Shown in pieces: positions 53,161 to 62,870 of a DNA stretch of 64,000 bases. Source of the stretch: Azolla caroliniana (lineage: Eukaryota > Polypodiophyta); contig JBHGNT010000016.1 of assembly GCA_043228905.1 (NCBI GenBank), forward strand, positions 15,624,001 through 15,688,000, written 5' to 3'. The translations under genes were made by a program, and so were the position numbers. Each line of letters opens with the position of its first letter. The first letter of the stretch is position 1. The notes under the pieces are model-generated. The model was not told the origin of the DNA. It searched no databases and saw only the letters and a list, made by a program, of their open reading frames with translations.

Positions 53161-54376
53161 TTTGTCCTTTCACGCAGTGCCATTATCACTAGAGTCGAGG
53201 ATAAACATCCTCCCGTCTCTGAGCCCTTGCGCAATAACTCGGCCTTCTTCCTTGATGAAGCACCCAAGATGCGTGAACCGGACTTGCATCCCCTGGTCGA
53301 CGATCTGCCCGACCGACACCAGATTATTCGTGATTTTCGGGACGTGTAACACATCCATACGTTTCCCTTTCTGCTCGACATTACTGAAGGGAACTTCACC
53401 GACATTCGCGATCGGATGCGGAGTGTCGTCTCCGGTTGCGACTACTCCCGGTTGCATCGGTTTTCCAGGTACGAGAACCACTCCTTGTGGCACATCATGT
53501 GGTTTGATGCGCCGCAGTCGACATACCACACCTCGTTCGACTTCGGGGTGATTGTTTTCATCGAGTTTGCTTCGTGTCTCGTCACGAAGACTGACCCTTT
53601 TCCGGATCCTTCGGCGTAGTGCAATGGCTGCCGATTTCCTTTGTCGGTCTGTCCGGAACCTGATCCAGATCCGGTCCTCTGCAAATCGGCGAGCTTCTTC
53701 TAGCACTCACTCTCCTTGTGGCCTTTTTTGCGATAGTATCAGCATTCCGCGGCAGATTTCCCTTGCCGGTTCTGGTCGCCTTGACTCCCCCTATTTCCGG
53801 AGGGTTCGGAATTGCTGCCTTCATTGCGCACCGACTCGCCTCGTCTTCCACGACCACGGGGCCTATCTCCCTCCGTGTACATCATCTTGTTGTCGGTATG
53901 TGTGCTCGTCGACTTACCCCAGTGGTTCTCCTCTATAAGGAGCATTGATTGTAGGTCAAAAAACGACGGCTTATTCTGCCATGTACACATAGCAGTTCGG
54001 AATGCTCCGAACTTCGACGCCAATCCCCCGAGACAGATCTGCACCATCTCGCCTTCCTCGACGTTCACATGGATAGAGGCTAAGGAGTTGCAAATGTCCT
54101 TGATTTTGGAGGTGTAGTCTTCCACTGACAAGTCGCGTTGTCGTAGGTTGTTCAGCTCCTGTCAGAGTTGAAGCTCCCTAGCTGTAGTGCTTGCGGTGAA
54201 AATCTTCTTTAGATTTCCCCAAGCATCCTTTATCGTTTTCGCATCCCGAATATAGCTCAGAAGCTGTTCGCCCACACAAGACGTGAAGTAGTACATTACT
54301 GTGCTCGCTGATTGTTCCCACACCGGGAAATCTCTGTGTGTCGATTCTCCGTTGGAAGCAAGCTAGTCATGCCTCT
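53161..54376 (-). pseudogene. C3 gag and protease
   Basis: Gag begins DRGMTSLLPTEN (54376) and jumps over about 35 codons found in C1 to FPVWEQSA. It continues SVEDYTSKIKDICNSLASIH, MVQICLGGLASKFGAFRTAM, an RG-rich stretch (RPRGRGRRGESV) and a damaged knuckle (first Cys pair altered). The protease motif reads EVWYVDCGASNHMMCHKEWF, with DCGA in place of D-S-G-A. Frameshifts and stops are frequent. Confidence 0.75.
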
Positions 54377-54466
54377 ATCCACTTTGTTTTTCCTATTCTT
54401 CTTGGTTGGTTTTCTTTTCACGCTATGTCGGCTGCAGAGGTTCTCAACCCTCGCGCTCTAATACCA

Positions 54467-54890
54467 TGTAAAAGAATAGCGTGCGGAAGCAATAGAAAAC
54501 TGAACACAGAAATGCTGGTTTAATGGAGAGCATAGGATATACACAGTATTCGGGAGAGACAGAGAGAGAGAGCACACAGAAACTCAATTCAAAATATTAC
54601 TCAATTTGTAACACTCTGTACATCGTATGTGTTTAGTGAACACTTTTATACAAGTCCATACGAACTGACAGAAGTACGGTGTACTTCAATGCTCACACGA
54701 GCGTCTGACTCTAACTACGAGACATTAACTATTTAGTAGTCTAGGATACTACAGGCTTCCGATTACTATTTGATCCAGCTCACCGGCTCAATTGCTCACC
54801 GGCTCGCCGATCCGGCTTCATCCTTCCAGATGCCAATCCGGCTCAGGCTTATTCAGCCAATCTGGATCTGGTTGAGCTTGCCGCTCAACA
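54467..54890 (-). repeat. C3 5' LTR
   Basis: On the minus strand it runs TGTTGAGCGGCAAGC to TTCTTTTACA, with a TATA box (TATAAAAGTG near 54651-54642) and a CT tract on the sense strand (54572-54554), about 70 bases apart as in C1. The following bases of G3 (CCAACCGAGCTAGAAGTCC) read PTELEV-like RT sequence. Confidence 0.85.
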
Positions 54891-56611
54891 GTCACCAACC
54901 GAGCTAGAAGTCCTTCGAGCCTATATAGAGGAGAATTTGGCAAATGGTTTTATTTGACATTCGAAATCTCAAGCCGGTGCACCCATTTTCTTCATCAAGA
55001 AAAAAGATGGATCACTAAGTCTCTTCGTAGATTACCGTGGCTTGAATAAGGTCACCATCAGGAATAGGTATGCACTTCCCCTTATCTCAAGTCTTTTAGA
55101 ATGGATCAATGGTGCAAGGTACTTCACAAAGATCGACTTACGAGGAGCATATAACCTCGTACGAATCAGACGAGGAGATGAATGGAAGACCACGTTTTGC
55201 ACCAGATATGGGCACTTCGAGTATACGGTCATGCCATTCGGTCTCACTAACGTGCCAACAGTCTTCCAGCACATGCCAAATAATATATTCTAAGATCTCT
55301 TGGATGTTTGTTTGATCATCTATTTGGATGATCTACTGGTTTATTTGAAGACCGAAGAAGAGCATGATTCTCATGTACTGTTAGTACTAAAACGACTTCG
55401 AGAACATGGTCTTTATGCAAAGTTGGGAAGTTGTAGTTTCGAGTGCAACCAGGTGGAATTTCTGGGCTATGTCATCTCCTCGGAAGGCATCTCCATGGAT
55501 CTTGCTAAGGTCAAAACGGTGGTAGAGTGGCAGACTCCACGTTCGTTGCAAGATGTGCAATGCTTTTTAGGCTTTGCCAATTTCTACCACAAGTTTATAC
55601 GGGATTACTCAAAGCTTGTTCTGCCTCTCACACAGCTTACTAGGAAGGGACAATTGTTCGTTTGGTATGAAGAAGTGGACATGGCTTTTGAGATTCTTAA
55701 GAAGTCATTTACATCAACTCCGATTCTAGCTCATGTTGATCTGGAAAAACCATTCATCATTGAAGCAGACACGTCGGATTTCCCCTTGGGTAGCATTCTG
55801 CCTCAACAAGGCGATGATGAAAAGTTACATCCTATGACTTTCCATTCACGCAAGTTTGACGCTGCCGAAATCAACTATGAAATTTATAATAAGGTGCTAT
55901 TAGCAATAGAGGACTCTTTTCCACAATGGAGGCATTTTCTAGAGGGGTTTTCTCATCAAGTCATTGTATTTAGTGAGGACAAAAACCTTGCCTACTTTCA
56001 GAATGCTCGTGTGTTAAATCTACGTCAAGCTCTGTGTACCCAATTCCTCACTCGTTTTGACTTCAAAATTACATATTTTCCGGGGAAGCAAAAAGGAAAG
56101 GCAAATGCATTATCACAACGCTCGTATCTAGCACCACGTCCCGGCGAGCCGGCTTTCGACAACCAAAAGCAAGTAATCTTGGGATCGGCACGACTGCAAG
56201 CAACGCAGGTCTTCGGTATGCCCGTAGATTCCCACGTTCTCGATACCATACGTGAGGACTTGAAGACAAATGCTTTCACCCAAGCCATTCTAGCACAAAT
56301 TGATCCCTCTCGAGCATCTTGTTCACAGTCGAAACAACCAGGTACGGACTATCGACAATTCAAATGTCATGATGGATTACTATTCTTTAAGAAACTCTTG
56401 TATGTTCCTAATGGTACTTGTCTCCTTCAAGTAGTCCAAAATTGTCATGACACATATACAACTGGGCATTTTGGTAGTACTAAAACATTAGATTTAGTAC
56501 AACGATCATTCTGGTGGCCCCATATGCGACAATTTGTCGAAGATTTTGTTCGGACTTGTGATATATGTTGCAGAGAAAAAATGCCAATGCATCATCCATA
56601 TGGTTTATTAG
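54891..56611 (+). pseudogene. G3 RT, RNase H and integrase start
   Basis: The plus strand reads QPSELEVLRAYIEENLANGF and, after a stop, [40 protein letters not shown] and [13 protein letters not shown]. After a TAA at 55291 it reads CLIIYLDDLLVYLKTEEEHD (catalytic YLDD). RNase H follows (FIIEADTSDFPLGSILPQQG, FDAAEINYEIYNKVLLAIED, YFPGKQKGKANALSQRSY), then the integrase zinc region (GHFGSTKTLDLVQRSFWWPH, CDICCREKMPMHHPYGLL). G2 enters here. The RT type (KIDLRGAYN...GLTNVP) is unlike that of G1/G2, so G3 is a different gypsy lineage. Confidence 0.85.
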
Positions 56612-57068
56612 TGTTACCTGGACCCGGACAGTCAATTTTACCGAACAAGTGGGAAAGCGTCGAAAACAGAGTCGGTTCGGATCGACTGTTCGGATCAATG
56701 ACTCAGCAGTAAACGAAGAGAACTAAGTTAGTTAGATAATTTTGTAAATCTTGATAGTAAGTAGGAATAGTTCTTGATGAGAAAAGACCTTCGGTATACC
56801 TATAAAAGGGAACCGAAGGCATTGTAAGAAAGGTCGTTCTATTTAGTAATATAAGTTTAAGTTAGGAATATCTTTTACGAATTCTGTGTTCCTTCTATTG
56901 TCTATGATCTTAAGTGCAAGCTTCCTAATTTATAACTAAGTAACGATCACGGTAATTACCGATTAATATAGTATAATTCCGTTCGTAAAACACAATTCCT
57001 TGTTAGAACGTTGAGTAGCGACGTTCACTCTTCTGTATCGGTAGTAGTTAGTAATTAGCCGATTAACA
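56612..57068 (+). repeat. G2 5' LTR
   Basis: It runs TGTTACCTGGACCC to CCGATTAACA, 457 bp, with a TATA box (TATAAAAG, 56801-56808). CAGAAGAATTTTGGCACGCCC follows as the likely primer-binding region. Confidence 0.92.
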
Positions 57069-57127
57069 CAGAAGAATTTTGGCACGCCCGGTTACATCTG
57101 CAATTAAGCAGAGAACAATTCGAATGG

Positions 57128-58402
57128 ATGTCGTATGAAGAGGAGGCACCGGGCAGTTGTAAGCGCCCTCGTACAAGGTCAGTTACGAAGGTAGTGCAGC
57201 AAGCGTTCATTGCGCAAGAACAGCCGGAATCAAGCACAAAGTGGTCGAAACTTCCTGACTTATCCGATCAATTACCTTCAGATGAAAAACAGACGGAAGA
57301 GGTATCGTTTTACGACATTTGGGACGATATGCCTTATACTTATTCTAAGTTCCGGGAAGGAACAGATGCGGAAGCACATGTTAGGGATTTCTTAACGACA
57401 TGGGAGATTAACCATGGAGCTCAGCGATTGTCGGCAGATGTCGAAGATAAGTCAAAAATCGCTGAGTTCGTCTTATCATTAGACGGATATTCCGCTAATT
57501 GGTTTGCGCAGAACGGTCTTCAAGGATTTCCATCCTTTGAAGTGTTAACTAGTAAATTTTTACAATTATTTCATCAACAAATTCCGCAGAAGGATTTGAT
57601 TGCGCAATTTTATGCGTTATATCAAGAAAAAAATGAAACAGTATCTCAGTTTGTGATACGATTTCAGAACTTACAGCTTCAGATTTCAAGGCCGATTCCG
57701 GATAAGGAATTAAAAGAAGTCTTTCTAGAAGCTGTAAAAGAACCATTAAGGACGACATTGAAAGTGTTCGATTTTCAAAATCAGACTATCGAACAAGTCA
57801 TTGATAAAGCAATAGAAATGGGTCGACCACCGGTCAATGTTCAAAGTATGGACATGTCGGCATTACACCGTTCATTACCAACAATAGAGGAGTTACAATT
57901 TCGACAAGCAATTCAATGCACCACTTGTTTAAATACGGGGCATTCGGCAATTGACTGTACGTTAAGAACACATTGTACAATATGTCATTCAAAATTACAT
58001 TCCGTAGAACAATGTGAATATAATCTGCTTAATAAGACTACGGCGTCAGTACGACAAATTTTTACTAACAATGGTTACCAAAATAACACTAATCTGTTCA
58101 ATGGTTATCAAAATAATAATTTTTCCCAAAATCAGCAAAATGTACAACAGAATCCGGTTCTACAGCCAAATCAGATCTTTTCACAACAAAATATGCAACC
58201 CACTCAAGTGAGTCAAGCATTTCAACCAGGTTTTGCTCAATCCAACCCACCATTCGTACAGAATCCGAATCAATATTTTCAACAAAATAATCAAAGTTTC
58301 CAACAAGGTAACCCACCATTTCAAGGGTTTCAACAGAACTGTCCGATGTGCAACCGAATTCTACATTTCAACCAAATCCGGCATTTCAACCGGGTAATAT
58401 GA
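57128..58402 (+). CDS. G2 gag with twin CCHC knuckles and Q/N-rich linker
   Basis: Gag starts MSYEEEAPGSCKRPRTRSVT (basic N-terminus). The capsid core follows (FREGTDAEAHVRDFLTTWEI, KIAEFVLSLDGYSANWFAQN, FLQLFHQQIPQKDLIAQFYA, NETVSQFVIRFQNLQLQI, KELKEVFLEAVKEPLRTTLK), an arrangement of the Retrotrans_gag type. Two adjacent knuckles (CTTCLNTGHSAIDC, CTICHSKLHSVEQC) follow near residues 273-305. After that comes a long Q/N/F/P-rich segment (NPNQYFQQNNQSFQQG). The frame is lost at 58346 by one missing base relative to G1; the intact frame would continue into the pol frame. The role is to form the particle that packages element RNA. Confidence 0.85.
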   Translation: MSYEEEAPGSCKRPRTRSVTKVVQQAFIAQEQPESSTKWSKLPDLSDQLPSDEKQTEEVSFYDIWDDMPYTYSKFREGTDAEAHVRDFLTTWEINHGAQRLSADVEDKSKIAEFVLSLDGYSANWFAQNGLQGFPSFEVLTSKFLQLFHQQIPQKDLIAQFYALYQEKNETVSQFVIRFQNLQLQISRPIPDKELKEVFLEAVKEPLRTTLKVFDFQNQTIEQVIDKAIEMGRPPVNVQSMDMSALHRSLPTIEELQFRQAIQCTTCLNTGHSAIDCTLRTHCTICHSKLHSVEQCEYNLLNKTTASVRQIFTNNGYQNNTNLFNGYQNNNFSQNQQNVQQNPVLQPNQIFSQQNMQPTQVSQAFQPGFAQSNPPFVQNPNQYFQQNNQSFQQGNPPFQGFQQNCPMCNRILHFNQIRHFNRVI

Positions 58403-61400
58403 CTTTTCAACATAATACTCAAACCGTTCCACAAAATAATCAAATGTTTCAACAGAGTAATTTTCCGCCAAATCAGGAGTTCGGGATACCACACAATATA
58501 GCACAACCAAATGATAATACTGAACAATTTAGGCAGAATCAGTATAAAAACAAGAGATTTTACAAACCAAAAGCTACACGTCAATACCAACAAAACCCGA
58601 ATGGTAATGAAGAGCAGCAATTTAATAACGGGCAATTTGCACATGGAGAGACCAGTGCAACATTTGTGCCCACTTGTTACATTTGTCGACAACTAGGCCA
58701 TTATGCTAATCAATGTCCGGTTAAAGGAAAGGGTCCAGCAGTTAATATGGTAATACCGGAAGTTCAGCAAGTAACGACACGCAACAAAAGCAAACAATCA
58801 GAGTGGGAAATTAAGGAAGAAGTTCGGAAGGCGGCAAAAGAATGGGTGGACGAAGCAAATCAAAGTAATGTGAATCGAATGTTACAAGACAATAACATTG
58901 ACCAGAACATCGTTGTACAACAGTCATTGGGGAATAAGGAACAGGAAGAAACTTGGAAACTGTTGGCTGATTGCCAAGTGTCATTGCCACTTACGGGCTT
59001 ACTTAAGTTAGTACCAAGGTTTACAGAAAAAGTGGCAGCATTAATTGCATATAAAGGTTCCGAACAAATAGCAGTACACTACAATCAGCCAAGTAATAAC
59101 CCTTCGATCATGGATGAACAGAATCCGTCGATTAAGGTAATACTTTACGGGCAAGAAATCGGAAATGTGATTATAGATGGAGGCTCGGGTGTTAATGTGA
59201 TTCACAAAACTACATGTGAAAAACTGGGAATCACAGAATGGGAAGCATGTCCGTTTTGGTTACGAATGGCAGATACAAGTACGGTACGACCGATTGGTTT
59301 GCTTCGACAACTGGATGTAATAATCGGGGGACACAGTTTTCAGATTTCGGCAGTAATTTTGCAGTTAGAAACACAGGGAGCATACCCCTTGTTATTGGGG
59401 AGACCATGGTTAAAGACAGCTAATATTAAACAAAATTGGAAACAAAATGTGCTAACATTTAGGAAAGGAAAAAATAAGGTCAGGATTCCGACGCACAACA
59501 AAGTGACAACAAGCAAACAGAGTTTACCTGTACATGCAGAAGCAGTTAATATGATGGAAAGATTGGACGACGAAGAAGAAAGTCAGTATTTTGATGATAA
59601 TCAAAAAATCATCCCTCTATTTGAGGTAGATATTTTGCAAGCATTAACACCATATGTAGACTCACACGAAGAAGTGCCAATCGATGAGCAAACAATGAAA
59701 GAAATACGAATGCAACAAGAAGCTACAGATAAGGAAATGAAGGTATCTCAGAGAGTGCAAGCCTCAGCATTGGAGGAGATCGATTTGGCAGGAGTAGAGG
59801 ATGCTGAAAGAAAAACAGTCTTGATTGCTAGAGATTTGACGGTAAATGACAAACGGACATTAACAACATTACTATTACAATATAAAGATGTTTTTGCATG
59901 GTCGTTTGACGATATGAAAGGTCTGGATCCCGCTTTTTGTCAACATCAAATCAATTTGCATAAAGATGCAAAGCCAGTACAACAACGCAGGTACAGGTTG
60001 AATCCGAATTATGCTATCAAAGTAAAAGAAGAAATCGATAAACTCTTAAAAGTAGGATTTATTCGACCCGTCAAAAAATCAACATGGCTGAGTCCGATAG
60101 TAGTAGTCCCGAAAAAGAATGGGAAAATTCGCGTATGTGTGGAGTACAGAAAATTGAATGCAGCGACAATTACGGATGCGTTTCCGTTGCCATTCACAGA
60201 TGGGATATTAGATGCAGTAGCGGGACATGAAATTTATAGTTTCTTGGATGGGTTCAGTGGGTACAACCAAGTACGGATGAATCCGGAAGATCAGGAAAAG
60301 ACAGCTTTCGTCACGGAATGGGGTGTCTTTGTGGCAGTAGTCATGATGTTCGGTTTAAAAACAGCTCCAGCTACATTTCAGCGGGTAATACAGGAAATAT
60401 TCGGGGAATATATTCCAGCTTTCATGCAGGTGTTTTTAGATGATTTTGCAGTATATAGTCGGAAAGCTGATCATTTTGAGCATTTACGGCTATGTTTAGA
60501 AAAATGTCGAAAAGGGCGTCTTAGTTTAAATCCAGCCAAATGCGCATTCGGAGTAATGAGTGGTACATTACCTGGACATATTGTCAGTCAAGAAGGGATT
60601 GCAGTGGACCCAGACAAAGTTAAAGCAATTATTGAGGCAACACCACCAACAAATGCTAAAGCTCTAAGTAGATTTTTGGGTCAAATTCGGTGGCATAGTA
60701 GAATGATGAGATATCTAGCAGACATTGCTATTCCATTACACACAGCAGTACACAAAGTTCCTTTTATATGGACAAGTATAGAACAAGATGCATACGAATG
60801 TCTCAAGAAGATGCTGACGAAGGTTCCGGTAGTTCAACCACCGGACTGGAACAAACCATTTCATGTTTTCGTCGATGCGTCGGACATTGCCATAGGCAGT
60901 GCTTTAATGCAATTATCCGAACCAAACTGGTATAGGCCGGTATACTATGCCAGTAGAAAACTTTCGTCGGCCGAAAGAAACTATTCAACAACCGAAAGAG
61001 AAGCTTTGGGAATGATATATAGTGTGAACAAATTTCGACATTACCTTTTGGGTAAGAAATTTACATTTCATGTGGATCATTCGGCTTTACTGTATCTAGT
61101 TTCCAAACAAGAATTGACAGGCAAGTTAGCCCGATGGACGTTATTGCTTCAAGAGTTTGAATTCGACATTATACATCGACCAGGAGCACAGCACGCGATT
61201 GCTGACTATCTCAGTCGGCTTGAGTCTGGAGAAGAAGCGGTTGGGGTTAAAGATGATTTTCCAGATACTCAATTATTTCGGGTTGAGGCAGTAAAAGCAC
61301 ATGAAGTAAATGAGGAAAAAGAGGATGAATGGATTTCCGAAATGACGATATTTCTATCAACAGGAATTCCGGCCGAACACATGTCGACAGATGAAAGAAA

Positions 61401-62619
61401 AAGAATTGCAGTACGAAGTCGGAATTTTTGTTTATTTAATGACATGTTGTATCATAAAGGAGCGGATGGAATATGGCGAAGGGCAGTACGAAAATTTGAA
61501 AAATCAGCCATATTAACAGAGTCACATTGTGGAATTGCTGGCGGTCATTACGCAGGAGAAGCAACAGCTAGAAAAATATGGAATAGCGGGTTATGGTGGC
61601 CAACGGTGATGAAAGATGCTAGCGAATACTGTAAGAAATGCGATTTGTGTCAAAGAATGGGGCAACCAACCGAAAAGGATCGAACGCCTTTTCAACCGGT
61701 TTTACCTCTTGAGCCATTTCAGAAATGGGGCTTAGATTTTGTTGGCCCATTCAAACCAGCAGCTGCAAGAACCGGAAATCGATATATCATAATTGCGACT
61801 GACTATTGCACAAAATGGGTTGAAGCAAAAGCTCTCAGGGACAATACAGCAGCATCCACAGCAAAATTCCTGTATGAGAATATATGGTGTCGATTCGGTT
61901 GCCCAATAGAATTGGTAAGCGATCAAGGCACTCATTTTATTAACAAGTTAATTAACGAATTAACCAATTACTATGCCGTAGTTCATAAGAAAAGTACGCC
62001 TTACTATCCCCAAGCTAATGGATTGGCAGAATCGACAAATAAAACAATTCAAACAATTTTAAAGAAGATAGTGAATGAAAATCGTACTGATTGGGATCAA
62101 AAGTTAAATAGTGCATTATGGGCATATCGTACTTCGTACAAAACATCCATTAAATCAACACCTTTCCGAATGGCATTCGGACTCGAAGCCGTTATGCCGA
62201 TCGAATTTCAAATTCCGACACTTCGTATCCAAGCAAGGAATAAGTTAAATGAAATAGAATCGGAGCAGATACGCAAAGAGGCTTTATTAGTATTAGAAGA
62301 AGAACGGATTCAATCAATGTCAGCACTAGAACACAAGCAGAGACAAATCAAGGCATTCGTAAATCGACATCGAAGGAAATCGGAAGAGCAATTCGAAATT
62401 GGGAAACCGGTATTGGTATTCCAGACGAGAATGGGACTTATGCCTGGGAAACTCCGGTATAGATGGACAGGTCCAGTATGGATAATTAATAGTAAAAATG
62501 GTACGTACCAGCTGGGATCATTAATCGGAGAGGTTTTACCGAAATGGGTAAATGGATTTCGGCTTAAACCGTATTTGGGAGATATGCCGGTAAATCCGTT
62601 TATTCAAACGGAAGAGTAA
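58348..62619 (+). CDS. G2 protease-RT-RNase H-integrase, non-chromodomain
   Basis: The frame continues the Q/N-rich linker, then a third knuckle CYICRQLGHYANQC. Protease has VIIDGGSGVNVIHK (D-G-G-S, as in plant Tat-like proteases) and AYPLLLGRPWLKTANI. RT has KKNGKIRVCVEYRKLN, FLDGFSGYNQVRMNPEDQEK and VFLDDFAVYSRK (catalytic LDD near residue 695). RNase H has FVDASDIAIGSALMQ and YSTTEREALGMIYSVNKF. Integrase has HCGIAGGHYAGEA...CKKCDLCQRMG, LDFVGPFKP (D near 1129), VSDQGTHF (D near 1191) and GLAESTNKTI (E near 1228). The C-terminus is SH3-like (RYRWTGPVWIINSKNGTYQL) without a chromodomain. There is no stop in 1423 codons. GTG at 58348 is only the first codon after the frame break and not a true start. 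Confidence 0.92.
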   Translation: MQPNSTFQPNPAFQPGNMTFQHNTQTVPQNNQMFQQSNFPPNQEFGIPHNIAQPNDNTEQFRQNQYKNKRFYKPKATRQYQQNPNGNEEQQFNNGQFAHGETSATFVPTCYICRQLGHYANQCPVKGKGPAVNMVIPEVQQVTTRNKSKQSEWEIKEEVRKAAKEWVDEANQSNVNRMLQDNNIDQNIVVQQSLGNKEQEETWKLLADCQVSLPLTGLLKLVPRFTEKVAALIAYKGSEQIAVHYNQPSNNPSIMDEQNPSIKVILYGQEIGNVIIDGGSGVNVIHKTTCEKLGITEWEACPFWLRMADTSTVRPIGLLRQLDVIIGGHSFQISAVILQLETQGAYPLLLGRPWLKTANIKQNWKQNVLTFRKGKNKVRIPTHNKVTTSKQSLPVHAEAVNMMERLDDEEESQYFDDNQKIIPLFEVDILQALTPYVDSHEEVPIDEQTMKEIRMQQEATDKEMKVSQRVQASALEEIDLAGVEDAERKTVLIARDLTVNDKRTLTTLLLQYKDVFAWSFDDMKGLDPAFCQHQINLHKDAKPVQQRRYRLNPNYAIKVKEEIDKLLKVGFIRPVKKSTWLSPIVVVPKKNGKIRVCVEYRKLNAATITDAFPLPFTDGILDAVAGHEIYSFLDGFSGYNQVRMNPEDQEKTAFVTEWGVFVAVVMMFGLKTAPATFQRVIQEIFGEYIPAFMQVFLDDFAVYSRKADHFEHLRLCLEKCRKGRLSLNPAKCAFGVMSGTLPGHIVSQEGIAVDPDKVKAIIEATPPTNAKALSRFLGQIRWHSRMMRYLADIAIPLHTAVHKVPFIWTSIEQDAYECLKKMLTKVPVVQPPDWNKPFHVFVDASDIAIGSALMQLSEPNWYRPVYYASRKLSSAERNYSTTEREALGMIYSVNKFRHYLLGKKFTFHVDHSALLYLVSKQELTGKLARWTLLLQEFEFDIIHRPGAQHAIADYLSRLESGEEAVGVKDDFPDTQLFRVEAVKAHEVNEEKEDEWISEMTIFLSTGIPAEHMSTDERKRIAVRSRNFCLFNDMLYHKGADGIWRRAVRKFEKSAILTESHCGIAGGHYAGEATARKIWNSGLWWPTVMKDASEYCKKCDLCQRMGQPTEKDRTPFQPVLPLEPFQKWGLDFVGPFKPAAARTGNRYIIIATDYCTKWVEAKALRDNTAASTAKFLYENIWCRFGCPIELVSDQGTHFINKLINELTNYYAVVHKKSTPYYPQANGLAESTNKTIQTILKKIVNENRTDWDQKLNSALWAYRTSYKTSIKSTPFRMAFGLEAVMPIEFQIPTLRIQARNKLNEIESEQIRKEALLVLEEERIQSMSALEHKQRQIKAFVNRHRRKSEEQFEIGKPVLVFQTRMGLMPGKLRYRWTGPVWIINSKNGTYQLGSLIGEVLPKWVNGFRLKPYLGDMPVNPFIQTEE

Positions 62620-62700
62620 AAATAAAAAAATTAAAATTAAAATTAAAAAAAGAATATATAAAAAAAAATAAAAAAAAATAAAAAAAAAACTAACTAACTC
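62620..62700 (+). repeat. A-rich tract between pol and ORF3 of G2
   Basis: An 80-base run of A with occasional T and G follows the pol stop directly. G1 has about 23 T at the same place on the opposite strand (41349-41364 region). The run looks slippage-prone and differs in length between copies. Confidence 0.7.
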
Positions 62701-62758
62701 ACTCAATAGTTCTTGTCAAATGCAGAAATACAATCTTGCCATAACAGTATGAATCGAC

Positions 62759-62766
62759 TATAAATA
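62759..62766 (+). promoter_or_regulatory. TATA box upstream of G2 ORF3
   Basis: TATAAATA in the context CGACTATAAATAGAAAGAGG lies about 105 bases before the ORF3 ATG (62871). G1 has the same sequence at the same distance. A promoter role is inferred from sequence and spacing only. Confidence 0.5.
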
Positions 62767-62870
62767 GAAAGAGGAATTGCATGATTATTAGTAAGGAGTA
62801 CAACCACTACACGTAGAGTGAATACTAATTAATTCCTACATTAATAGCAATTACTATTCTTTAAGTCATC

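Larger units (their letters stand above)
49721..54890 (-). mobile_element. Copia element C3, same family as C1, 3' end lost
   Basis: On the minus strand there is a 424-bp LTR (54890-54467), a primer site TGGTATTAGAGC, gag, protease, integrase, RT, RNase H and a C1-like tail. It ends at 49721 against the chimeric unit, before any polypurine tract or 3' LTR. The LTR start TGTTGAGCGGCAAGCTCAACC and the gag start DRGM match C1. Many frameshifts and a gag deletion show it is dead. Confidence 0.85.
26735..56611 (+). mobile_element. Ty3/gypsy element G3, split by nested insertions
   Basis: Gag (27176-28041), gag end and protease (47315-48240) and RT-RNase H-integrase (54891-56611) are in one orientation and in correct order. 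Removing element A and one ACGT copy restores the gag frame exactly (MEIDT followed by TRHCGPLSEEEKQ). The block 48241-54890 separates protease from RT, and G2 enters the integrase zinc region at 56612. The 3' end is outside the window. Many stops show it is the oldest layer of this nest. Confidence 0.8.

Noticed and set aside
58348-62619. A chromodomain at the G2 integrase C-terminus
   Set aside because: The C-terminus ends shortly after GFRLKPYLGDMPVNPF with no chromodomain-like aromatic cage pattern.
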